Source of the DNA: Bacteroidetes bacterium UBA2322
GTDB taxonomy: Bacteria; Bacteroidota; Bacteroidia; Chitinophagales; UBA2359
Length of the DNA: 12,500 nt
Reading direction: 5' to 3'
NCBI GenBank assembly: GCA_002345145.1
Contig: DDVC01000164.1
Coordinates: 1-12,500, forward strand
Position 1 is the first letter of the stretch. Each line of letters begins with the position of its first letter. The translations under genes and the position numbers were made by a program. Positions 1 through 7,360 of the stretch are shown here, piece by piece. Below the pieces are notes generated by a model. That model ran no database searches and had not been told where the DNA came from. It saw nothing but the letters and a program-made list of their open reading frames with translations.

Positions 1-320
1 TTTGAGATGATTTTTGGCGTGGGGTTCAGGGGTTAAGATGCCGGGGCTACGCCCCTTTACCACCCGGTTTATTCGGTTTTTCTGCCAAGATTAAAGGGCT
101 GCGCCCCGTTAACTTGTTAATTTTTAGGGGTGTAGCCAAAACATCGTTTTTTACCTAAATTAGGCTTCTCCTAAGTTTTCAGCATTTACACAAATGTCCA
201 AAATTTGACCCTATAGCCATTATCTTGTTTGTTGTTATTACCAACCCTAAAAACCCCAACGGGCTTTAAAAGTAAATACAACCTAAATTGTTACAAAAAA
301 TTAACAAAATACCGCCGCAG
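1..320. other. Non-coding leader region with hairpin repeats
   Basis: No convincing gene lies here. The first 140 bases hold GC-rich short palindromes: a perfect 5-bp stem with a 3-base loop at 43-55 (GGGGC-TAC-GCCCC) and a related 4-bp stem at 96-106. A degenerate relative may lie near 126-136. The remainder is AT-rich and has no recognisable coding signature. A short open frame starting at 229 overlaps the start of the real gene in another frame and looks like chance. Confidence 0.6.
82..120 (+). repeat. Dispersed hairpin repeat, copy 1
   Basis: This shares the 12-base start CTRCCAAGATTA with 10589-10600. Both copies continue straight into a G-rich/C-rich hairpin (96-106 here, 10602-10614 in the other copy) and then into a similar tail ending near GTTA. 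The match runs over about 40 bases with small gaps. It looks like an interspersed palindromic element. No transposase is nearby. Confidence 0.55.
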
Positions 321-353
321 ATTGCCCAATATACTTGCACAAGTGTATCTTTG
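321..353 (+). promoter_or_regulatory. Bacteroidota-type promoter for the giant surface protein
   Basis: TATCTTTG at 346-353 matches the Bacteroidota -7 consensus TAnnTTTG exactly. ATTG at 321-324, 21 bases upstream, could serve as the -33 element (consensus TTTG, weak here). Transcription would begin near 360, giving a leader of about 40 bases before the ATG at 398. The promoter lies downstream of the alternative in-frame ATG at 335, which argues that 335 is not the real start. Confidence 0.5.
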
Positions 354-397
354 TGCAATACTGCCGTTTATTTTACCACTTTTTACCGCTCACAAAC

Positions 398-3300
398 ATG
401 AAAACACCGCTATACTATTATATTTTTCTGCTGTTATTGCTGGGCTGCATTTACCCGCGCACTACCATTTTTGCTGCCGATATTACCTGGCAGGGCGGCA
501 TAAGCAACAACTGGAACACCGCCGCCAACTGGGTGGGCGGCAACATACCGGGCGCTGCCGATAGGGTGTTTATTCCGCAGGTGAGCGGCACGCAGGTTTA
601 CCCGGTGGTAAGCGCCGCAGTGGCTTCGGTGCGGTATGTAGAGGCGCTGAACAATGCCCAAATTACCATAGCATCGGGCGGAAATTTGACCATTAATGGC
701 ACAGGTTGCAGCGGCTCTACCTGTTATGGGTTGTATCTTCGCAATAATGCTACCTGCACCATAAACGCGGGCGGCGCCCTTGCGGTGCAAAATACCGGCA
801 GCTACGGCATTTACTCCAACAAAGGGCATTTTGTAAACAATGGCGCTGTTTCGGTTACTAATATCGCCGATAGAGGACTGTTTATTACCACCAACGGCAC
901 ATCGGGATATAACCCTACCTTTACCAATACCGGCAACCTTTCGCTTTCTAACATTAGCAGCACCGGCATTTATACCAATATAGAAAACGACACCCTGCTC
1001 TTTAATAACACCGGCAGCCTTAGCCTTAGTAACATTGGGGCATCGGGCATGTATCATTACAGCTACCGCACCAATAGCCGCATAGTGTTTACCAATAACG
1101 GCAGTATCAACATTTTTTTGTGTGCCAACAGGGGTATTGTAAACGAGTGTCGCCCCGATGTAAATACGGGCGCCGCCTACTTTGTGTTTGACAACTACGG
1201 CTCTATAACCATAGACAGCACCGGTCAGCATGGCATATACCACTATAACAACAAAGGTACTTTTTACTTTTACAACCGAAGCGGCGCACAAATTACCGTG
1301 CGCAAAGTGGGCAACAATGCCAACCTTTACCAGCGCGGCATTTACAACCACAACCGGCAAGACGACCTCAGCTTTAACCCTTATTTTGAGGCGCACAACT
1401 GGGGTACTATTACCGTGCGGCAAACCAACTCGCAGGGCATTCGCAATGAGAGCATGAAACATGAGCTTAGGTTTACCAATCACCACATGATACGCACCGC
1501 CCGAACGGCAGATAGCGGAGTAATGAACTACTGCAACAATACGTTCTCAAAGGTCATTTTTAACAATGCCCCATCGGGCAATATCTACATTGATACGGTT
1601 TCGGTGTATGGATTGTATAACACCGTTGCCCTTAACCAAACTGCCGATACTACTGCCATTCTCACCTTTTCTAACGACGGGTTAATTAAGATAGACAGCA
1701 CCACCTCTCATGCTGTTTACAACAATACCGATAACGGGCAGCTCTCCTTTACCAACAACGGCAACCTTACGGTGCGCCGAGCCGGTTCGAGGGGCATTTT
1801 TAACCGTCAAAACAAATTGGCAGGTAATTTTGCCTGTGGGTTTTTGTTCAGCAATTTTGGCGTCATTGATATTGATTTTGCCCAACAACAGGGCATTTAC
1901 CATTACAGCAACCGCCACCTTATGGAGTGCGTTAATTTTAACAACATCATAGTGAAACGGGTAAACCAAAGCGACGGGCTGCGCTGCACCGCCGAAAACA
2001 ACGGACAGGTAACGCATACCAATTACGGAAACATCAATATACAACAAATAAACCGACAGGGCATTTACATTAGCACTGCCACCGGCGGCGCGGTAACTTT
2101 TAACAACCAAAGCGCGCTAAACATAACCCAATGCAGCATAAACGGACTAAACATTTATGCCCTAAACGGCACGGTGAGTTTTACCAACGCCGCTACCCTA
2201 AACATTAGCAACATTACCGCCGATGGCGTTTATAACGAAGCGGTAAAAAACAACAATGCCTATCCTACGCAGGTTACCTTTACCCACCAAGCAGGCGCTA
2301 CCCTAAACATTAGCAACTGTGCCGATGACGGCTGGACGGCACTGAGCAACAATGCCATTCATACAGTTCATTTTTCGGGCGCAGTGAATCTGTTTAACGC
2401 TTCCGATATTGGGCTGATAAACAGTACTACCAACAACGGACTGCTTACCATGAATGTAAATGCCCCGATGGATATTTACAACTGCACCAACCAGGGGCTC
2501 TACAACATAACCGACAACGGCGCTGCCATTACCTTTAACAACTATGCCAACATAGAAATTGAAAACACGGGTAAAGCCGGTATTTACAACCAAAGCCGCG
2601 ATGGACTGGTAAATTTTAACAACTACTTGTTTATATCTACCGCCAACACCCTTACCGAAGCCGGCATTTACAACTACAACCGCCAGGAGGAAGCCCCTTA
2701 TCCGGCAGCCTTGCAGTTTAATAATCCGGGGCAAATATGGATTACCGGCTGCAATAATCACGGGTTAATTTTTAATAATGCCAACGGAGCAATAACTGCC
2801 CAAAACGGCGGTAATATAACCATTACCAACGTAGGGCAGCAGGGATTGTACTGTTACAATCGGGCTTCTAATGAATCGTTTCCGCTTTCGCTCAATTTTA
2901 CCAATTCAGGCGCTATTCAGATAGACAGCGCTTTGGAGCGCGGCATTTACAACTATACCTACCGAGGACAACCCCTTACCTTTACCAACAATGGCAACAT
3001 AGACATCAGCAGTACCCGATGGCGGGGCATCTTTAATTTTTCCGAAAACAATTTGGCTATCTTGAATTTCATTAACAACGGCAGCATTGCCATAGACAGC
3101 GCCCGCGAAGAGGGCATTTATAACCAAGTTACCCAAACCAACCCCGCCCAAACTGCACAACTCCATTTTACCAACAACGGCAGTATTGCCATAGACAGTA
3201 CCAAATTAGACGGACTGCAAAATTTTGGCAACCGCGGTAACCTTACTTTTACCAACACCGCCAACGGCAGCATCAACATTACGCGCACCCGCGAGTATGG

Positions 3301-6300
3301 CATCATTAACCAAAACCGCGAAGACCAAGCCGCTTACAACACCGCCATGAACTTTACCAACAACGGCAGCATCAGCATTACCGATGCCCTGTTTGCCGGC
3401 TGGTACAATTTTAATGAACGGGGCAATGCCCTTGCGGTGCAAAACAACGGCACGGTAAACATAGCCCAATGCGCCCAATACGGCATGTATAACCGATGCT
3501 TTAACAGTACCCCCAATCCGCCCGATTACAACTACGAAATTACCAACCTCAATTTTGCCAATGCCGGCACGCTCAACATAACCAATACCACCCAAGCAGG
3601 CATTTACAACTACGCCGATGCCGGCGACAACGTAAACTTTACCAATAACGGCAACCTTACCATCAGCAATACTGCCGAACAAGGTATTTACAACCGAAGC
3701 CGAAAATCGGGCACATTTACCCCCGTGGTTACTTTCCAAAACAACGGCGGTACGGTATCGGTAGCCAATACTGCGCTTTCATCGGTTTACAACTACGCCA
3801 ATAACGATTCGCTGTATTTTTACAACAATGCCGCTTTAAACCTGCAAGCATCGGGCGCTCATGGCATTTACAACTATGTAGAAAATAATACCAGCGTTAT
3901 TCAGTTTCAGAATCAGGTAAACGGTAATATCCACATCCAAAACACCACCCAGCACGGCATTTACAACCACACCACCCGAAGCGCATCTACCCAAACCAAC
4001 GCCTTGCAGTTTACCAACTCCGGCGGCATTACCATAGGCAACCTGCAAGGGCGCGGCATTTACAACTACGATTACCGATGCAACTTTTTTACCTTTACCA
4101 ATGCCGCCACCGGCAGCATTACCCTCCAAAACCTGTCGCAACACGCCCTGTATAACGAAACCGCCACCACCAGCGCAGCCTACCCCATGTCGAACTTGGT
4201 GTTTAATAACCAAGGAAGTGTGCTTATCCAAAATCTGCTTGCCGATGCACAGGCTATTTACAACAACAATACCAACAGCCTGCTCCAATTTGCCAACAGT
4301 GGCAGCATAAACGTACAAAACATACCCGGCGCTAACGGCATCATTAGCCAAAGTACCTATACCAATGCCACCGATTATGCCGCCACCGCCCTCACCTTTA
4401 ACACATCGGGCAGTATAAATATCCGCAATACCGGCGAGGAAGGACTTAAAAACATCAATTACGGCGGCGCTTATTCGTTTACCAATACCGGAAACATCAG
4501 CATAACCGCCACCGGCAGAGAGGGAATTGAAAATGCCGGCTACGCCAATGTGTTTACCTTTGCCAACAGTGGCAACATTAGCCTTTTCCAAAACACGTTT
4601 GATTCGTTTTACAATACCAATGCCAGCGCCACCGCCCTGCAATGCACCAACCAAGCCTGCGGCTTGCTGCGCACCGATGGCAGAATAAAAAACAATGCCA
4701 ACTGCACCCTCACCAATGCAGGCATTATAGAAACTACCTATGGGTTTAACCACAGCAATCAGGGCAGTTTTATCAACAACGGCATTATAGAGTCATCGGG
4801 CAGTTTTAATACCACGCCGGTTGCGCTGCAAAACAATGCTACCATTTTGCCCTATATAGTTACACAGCCCATCAATGTATGCGGGTATCAGCCGGTAAGC
4901 CCGGCGCTGTATAATTTTGGCGGCGTTTACAGCGTTGGCGGGTGGTTTACTGCTCCCACCGGCACTCAGTCTGCCGGCACGTATAACAGCGCTACCAATA
5001 CGTTTACCCCTTTGGCAAGCCTTCCGTTTGGCGAACAAACCCTGTATGTGCAAACTACCGATAACATAACCGGCTGCAATAGGCGCCGCCCGATAACCGT
5101 AACGGTTTATGCCCTGCCGGTGGTGAACCCGCAGCCCGATACCCAAATTTGTGCCGGCGACCCCCTGCCCACCCTTGCCATTACCGATAGCCTGCCCAAT
5201 ATGCTCTACTACTGGTATCCCGATGCCGTAGGCGGCGTACCCCTGCACTCGGGTGCTGCCTTTACCCCGCCGGTAAATGCCGAAACTGCCGGCGCTTATA
5301 CCTGGCACATAGAAGCCCAAATGCTTACAGGAGGCTGCCTAAGCAATGCCCGAACCCCCATAACCCTTACCGTGCTGCCCCTGCCCGATTTGCCCATTCC
5401 TGCCAACAATACCTATACCATAAACGAGGGCGACCCCGTGCCGCCGCTTACCATACAAAATACCTTGCCCAATGTGCAATACCTGTGGTTTACCCAACTC
5501 ACCGGCGGAACACCCGTATTTACAGGCAATGCCTACACCCCGGCGCCGCCTGCCGCCTATGGCGCTTTTGTATGGTACGTAGAAGCCCAAAACACCCAAA
5601 CCGGCTGCACTACCCGAAGCCGCACTCCGGTAACCTTGGTTATTATTGACCTGCCTTATACGCCCTTTAAAGCTAAGGTGCTGCTGCAAGGAGCTTACAA
5701 CCCAGCCACCGACCTTATGACCACTCAGCTACAAACCGGCAATTTGCTGCCCTATTTCCAACCGTTTTACGAAGCGCCCTGGTTGTATGACGGCTCGGTA
5801 GAAGATGTGTTAAATACCAACAATATCCCACCCAATACTACCGACTGGGTACTCATAGAAGCCCGAAGCGCCAATAACCCCGACATGATTATGGAGCAAA
5901 GGGCAGTGTTTTTGCGAAACGACGGCGCTCTGATAGACATGGACGGCACCGAAGGCGTGCAGTTTTTTGACCTCAGCCCCAATACGGCTTATTATTTTAT
6001 AGTGCGCAGTCGAAACCACCTGGCAGTAGTGAGCAACACGCCGGTGCAAATTCCCAATACTGCCCCCTACAATTTTACCAACCCCGCCAACATTATGGGT
6101 GGGCAAGCACAGGTAGCCGCCGTAGGCAGTGGCATTTTTGCCTTAGCCGCCGGCGATATGAACGCCGATGGCATCATCTCCGTTGCCGATTTTAACCGAT
6201 ACGCCCAACAAGCAGCCCTTACCAACCAATACCGCCCCGCCGACCTTAACCTTGACAAAAACGTTACTACTGCCGATTTTAACATCCTCCAACCCAATAT

Positions 6301-6334
6301 GAGCCGCATAGGGCTGCCTATGGTAAGGTATTGA
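398..6334 (+). CDS. Giant secreted Asn-rich beta-helix repeat protein with Ig-like domains and dockerin-like C-terminus
   Basis: This encodes 1978 residues. An in-frame ATG at 335 would add 21 residues, but 398 gives a proper signal sequence (MKTP, a Tyr/Leu-rich core, then LLLGC) and follows the promoter. Residues 28-75 form the N-terminal module seen in Bacteroidota adhesin-like proteins (ITWQGG, NNWNTAANW, then IP). Residues 94-1416 hold about 44 repeats of the form NNGxIxI-x(6-9)-GIYNY-loop-F-x, averaging 30 residues, consistent with a right-handed beta-helix stacked through Asn ladders. Degenerate coils continue to about 1484. Three Ig-like domains follow (about 1488-1572, 1573-1663, 1664-1752), then a conserved module at about 1755-1910 containing TTDWVLIEAR, FLRNDGALIDMDG and YYFIVRSRNHLAV. 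Last come two complete dockerin-type calcium loops: D1920-N1922-D1924-D1931 and D1949-N1951-D1953-D1960. A role in adhesion or as an extracellular matrix protein is inferred; the ligand is unknown. The gene appears to be transcribed alone. Confidence 0.9.
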   Translation: MKTPLYYYIFLLLLLGCIYPRTTIFAADITWQGGISNNWNTAANWVGGNIPGAADRVFIPQVSGTQVYPVVSAAVASVRYVEALNNAQITIASGGNLTINGTGCSGSTCYGLYLRNNATCTINAGGALAVQNTGSYGIYSNKGHFVNNGAVSVTNIADRGLFITTNGTSGYNPTFTNTGNLSLSNISSTGIYTNIENDTLLFNNTGSLSLSNIGASGMYHYSYRTNSRIVFTNNGSINIFLCANRGIVNECRPDVNTGAAYFVFDNYGSITIDSTGQHGIYHYNNKGTFYFYNRSGAQITVRKVGNNANLYQRGIYNHNRQDDLSFNPYFEAHNWGTITVRQTNSQGIRNESMKHELRFTNHHMIRTARTADSGVMNYCNNTFSKVIFNNAPSGNIYIDTVSVYGLYNTVALNQTADTTAILTFSNDGLIKIDSTTSHAVYNNTDNGQLSFTNNGNLTVRRAGSRGIFNRQNKLAGNFACGFLFSNFGVIDIDFAQQQGIYHYSNRHLMECVNFNNIIVKRVNQSDGLRCTAENNGQVTHTNYGNINIQQINRQGIYISTATGGAVTFNNQSALNITQCSINGLNIYALNGTVSFTNAATLNISNITADGVYNEAVKNNNAYPTQVTFTHQAGATLNISNCADDGWTALSNNAIHTVHFSGAVNLFNASDIGLINSTTNNGLLTMNVNAPMDIYNCTNQGLYNITDNGAAITFNNYANIEIENTGKAGIYNQSRDGLVNFNNYLFISTANTLTEAGIYNYNRQEEAPYPAALQFNNPGQIWITGCNNHGLIFNNANGAITAQNGGNITITNVGQQGLYCYNRASNESFPLSLNFTNSGAIQIDSALERGIYNYTYRGQPLTFTNNGNIDISSTRWRGIFNFSENNLAILNFINNGSIAIDSAREEGIYNQVTQTNPAQTAQLHFTNNGSIAIDSTKLDGLQNFGNRGNLTFTNTANGSINITRTREYGIINQNREDQAAYNTAMNFTNNGSISITDALFAGWYNFNERGNALAVQNNGTVNIAQCAQYGMYNRCFNSTPNPPDYNYEITNLNFANAGTLNITNTTQAGIYNYADAGDNVNFTNNGNLTISNTAEQGIYNRSRKSGTFTPVVTFQNNGGTVSVANTALSSVYNYANNDSLYFYNNAALNLQASGAHGIYNYVENNTSVIQFQNQVNGNIHIQNTTQHGIYNHTTRSASTQTNALQFTNSGGITIGNLQGRGIYNYDYRCNFFTFTNAATGSITLQNLSQHALYNETATTSAAYPMSNLVFNNQGSVLIQNLLADAQAIYNNNTNSLLQFANSGSINVQNIPGANGIISQSTYTNATDYAATALTFNTSGSINIRNTGEEGLKNINYGGAYSFTNTGNISITATGREGIENAGYANVFTFANSGNISLFQNTFDSFYNTNASATALQCTNQACGLLRTDGRIKNNANCTLTNAGIIETTYGFNHSNQGSFINNGIIESSGSFNTTPVALQNNATILPYIVTQPINVCGYQPVSPALYNFGGVYSVGGWFTAPTGTQSAGTYNSATNTFTPLASLPFGEQTLYVQTTDNITGCNRRRPITVTVYALPVVNPQPDTQICAGDPLPTLAITDSLPNMLYYWYPDAVGGVPLHSGAAFTPPVNAETAGAYTWHIEAQMLTGGCLSNARTPITLTVLPLPDLPIPANNTYTINEGDPVPPLTIQNTLPNVQYLWFTQLTGGTPVFTGNAYTPAPPAAYGAFVWYVEAQNTQTGCTTRSRTPVTLVIIDLPYTPFKAKVLLQGAYNPATDLMTTQLQTGNLLPYFQPFYEAPWLYDGSVEDVLNTNNIPPNTTDWVLIEARSANNPDMIMEQRAVFLRNDGALIDMDGTEGVQFFDLSPNTAYYFIVRSRNHLAVVSNTPVQIPNTAPYNFTNPANIMGGQAQVAAVGSGIFALAAGDMNADGIISVADFNRYAQQAALTNQYRPADLNLDKNVTTADFNILQPNMSRIGLPMVRY
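677..4645 (+). repeat. Coding tandem repeats, about 44 degenerate units of about 90 bp
   Basis: This stretch encodes residues 94-1416 of the giant protein. Each unit has a conserved strand pair (NNGSIxI, then GIYNY) and a variable loop. I counted 44 units by hand. Loop lengths fall into a short class of 8-11 residues and a long class of 14-17 (one of 21), with the first few units less regular. Long loops often read NR-x(5)-[YF][PN]-x-x-L-x-F. Most units differ clearly at the DNA level, so the array is old. One pair (3074-3100 and 3173-3199) is nearly identical. Confidence 0.85.
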
Positions 6335-6424
6335 CGTTTGTTAGTGGTTAGTGGTTAGTGGCAATTCGCAACTCATAATTCATAACTCCTAACTCACAAC
6401 TCCTAACTTTTCACTCCCCCGCTT
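6335..6424. repeat. Short intergenic low-complexity repeats
   Basis: The 90-base gap before purE consists largely of two simple repeats. One is a 7-base unit (TTAGTGG) three times in a row at 6341-6361. The other is a run of variants of AACTCATAATTC / AACTCCTAACTC at about 6369-6409. A reverse-complement piece of the first occurs at 12422-12433. No clear terminator or promoter is visible. Confidence 0.55.
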
Positions 6425-6934
6425 ATGTTTCCATTAGTAGGCATTATTATGGGCAGTAAATCTGACCTGCCGGTTATGCAAGCCGCCGCCGATGTATTAC
6501 AGCAATTTGACGTGCCGTTTGAAATAACCATTGTATCAGCACACCGCACGCCACTGCGCATGGTAGAGTATGCCCAAAACGCATATAACCGAGGCATCAA
6601 AGTTATTATTGCCGGTGCAGGAGGGGCAGCACATTTACCCGGCATGACGGCTTCTCTTACCGCACTGCCGGTAATTGGGGTGCCGGTAAAATCGAGCAAT
6701 TCTATTGACGGGTGGGACTCCCTACTCTCTATTCTTCAAATGCCCAACGGTGTGCCGGTGGCTACCGTGGCGCTCAATGCCGCCAAAAATGCCGGCTTAC
6801 TTGCCGTGCAAATTTTAGCAGCCCACAATGCCGAACTATACCAAAAACTGCTCAACTATAAATCAGAACAAGCTAACACCGTACTGCAACAGGCAAATGA
6901 GCTATTAAACAGCGGTAATACTGCTAATAAGTAG
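6425..6934 (+). CDS. purE: N5-carboxyaminoimidazole ribonucleotide mutase (PurE)
   Basis: PurE converts N5-CAIR to CAIR in cytoplasmic de novo purine synthesis. The 169-residue length fits the bacterial class I enzyme. The diagnostic motifs are in order: GSKSD (10-14), SAHRTP (38-43, containing the catalytic-type His40), GAGGAAHLPGM (64-74), GVPVKS (85-90) and LLSILQMPNGVPVATV (100-115). The C-terminal helix (about 120-165) is ordinary. The start at 6425 puts the first beta-strand (LVGIIMG) right at the N-terminus as in the family. No Shine-Dalgarno sequence precedes it, which is usual for Bacteroidota. The usual partner purK is not adjacent, so in this genome the two are either separated or absent. 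The gap from the upstream gene is 90 bases, with no sign of co-transcription. Confidence 0.96.
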   Translation: MFPLVGIIMGSKSDLPVMQAAADVLQQFDVPFEITIVSAHRTPLRMVEYAQNAYNRGIKVIIAGAGGAAHLPGMTASLTALPVIGVPVKSSNSIDGWDSLLSILQMPNGVPVATVALNAAKNAGLLAVQILAAHNAELYQKLLNYKSEQANTVLQQANELLNSGNTANK

Positions 6935-6935
6935 C

Positions 6936-6957
6936 CCAATAATTCCTGCATTATTGG
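6936..6957 (+). terminator. Hairpin just after purE
   Basis: A perfect 8-bp inverted repeat (CCAATAAT / ATTATTGG) with a 6-base loop begins two bases after the purE stop codon. No T-tract follows, so it is not a textbook intrinsic terminator. It may protect the mRNA end or be a weak terminator. Confidence 0.4.
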
Positions 6958-7054
6958 AAGCGCCCCTTCACTTTCTGCCTCCTGTTTCCTGATTTTTGGT
7001 GATTATTTTTTAAAACTTATCAATATATCTTGGTCTTAACTAAATTCCTCTTTT

Positions 7055-7134
7055 CTTTGCGTTCTTTGCGCAAAATCTTATCCATTAGCCTGCTAATACG
7101 CCATAAATTTGAACAGCAGGCAGTACCTAAGTAG
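7055..7134 (+). repeat. Inverted-repeat element A, left copy, with covarying hairpin
   Basis: This opens with CTTTGCGTTCTTTGCG (7055-7070) and continues through CAAAATCTTA to CAGTACCTAAGTAG. Positions 7070-7134 match the reverse complement of 10249-10314 at about 85% identity by eye. Inside is a perfect 7-bp stem, GCCTGCT (7088-7094) with AGCAGGC (7115-7121), around a loop that includes ATACGCCATAAATTTGAA. The right copy keeps the loop but has a different, still perfectly paired stem. Confidence 0.7.
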
Positions 7135-7140
7135 ATGCCC

Positions 7141-7191
7141 AAAAATCCGTGCTAATCAGCCGCAACCGTGTTATCCGTGTGCTAATTGCTG
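7141..7191 (+). repeat. Inverted-repeat element B, left copy (CCGTGTTATCCGTG type)
   Basis: These 51 bases match the reverse complement of 10390-10440 at 46 of 51 positions by hand alignment. The core is CCGTGTTATCCGTGTGCTAA. Similar 'ATCCGTG' intergenic repeats are, from general knowledge, widespread in Bacteroidota genomes. A third, degenerate copy lies near 12332. Element B directly follows element A here, while on the right side of uvrA the order is changed. Confidence 0.65.
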
Positions 7192-7360
7192 TCGGTTTTT
7201 CGCTCATACCGGAAAAAAGGTCTTTGTGGCAAAGTATGGGCAACCAAACAATTCCTACCCATTACCGCAAACCCCCAAACCCGCATCTTTGTTTACCATG
7301 TTCTACCCGCAGTTGCCAACAAAAACAGCCCCGCCTTAACCACAATAGCCCACCCAAACC
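7192..7360. other. Non-coding leader of uvrA
   Basis: No gene is supported. CATCTTTG at 7284-7291 is one base off the TAnnTTTG promoter box but lacks a convincing upstream element. The stretch just before uvrA is C- and A-rich and has no ribosome-binding site. Confidence 0.4.

Noticed and set aside
335..397. Extended start of the giant protein at the ATG at 335
   Set aside because: It would place MHKCIFVQYCRLFYHFLPLTN before a good signal sequence, and the TATCTTTG promoter box at 346-353 lies inside it. The ATG at 398 is better.
677..4645. CRISPR-like periodic repeats
   Set aside because: The periodicity of about 90 bp is coding, degenerate and in frame across the whole span, with no identical direct repeats separated by unique spacers.
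434..4753. Long open frames on the minus strand inside the giant gene (for example 434-1486 and 3836-4753)
   Set aside because: Their translations mirror the repetitive Asn/Thr/Gly codons of the plus-strand gene (Val/Ala/Gly-rich, no domain). They come from the biased codon use and few stop codons on the opposite strand.
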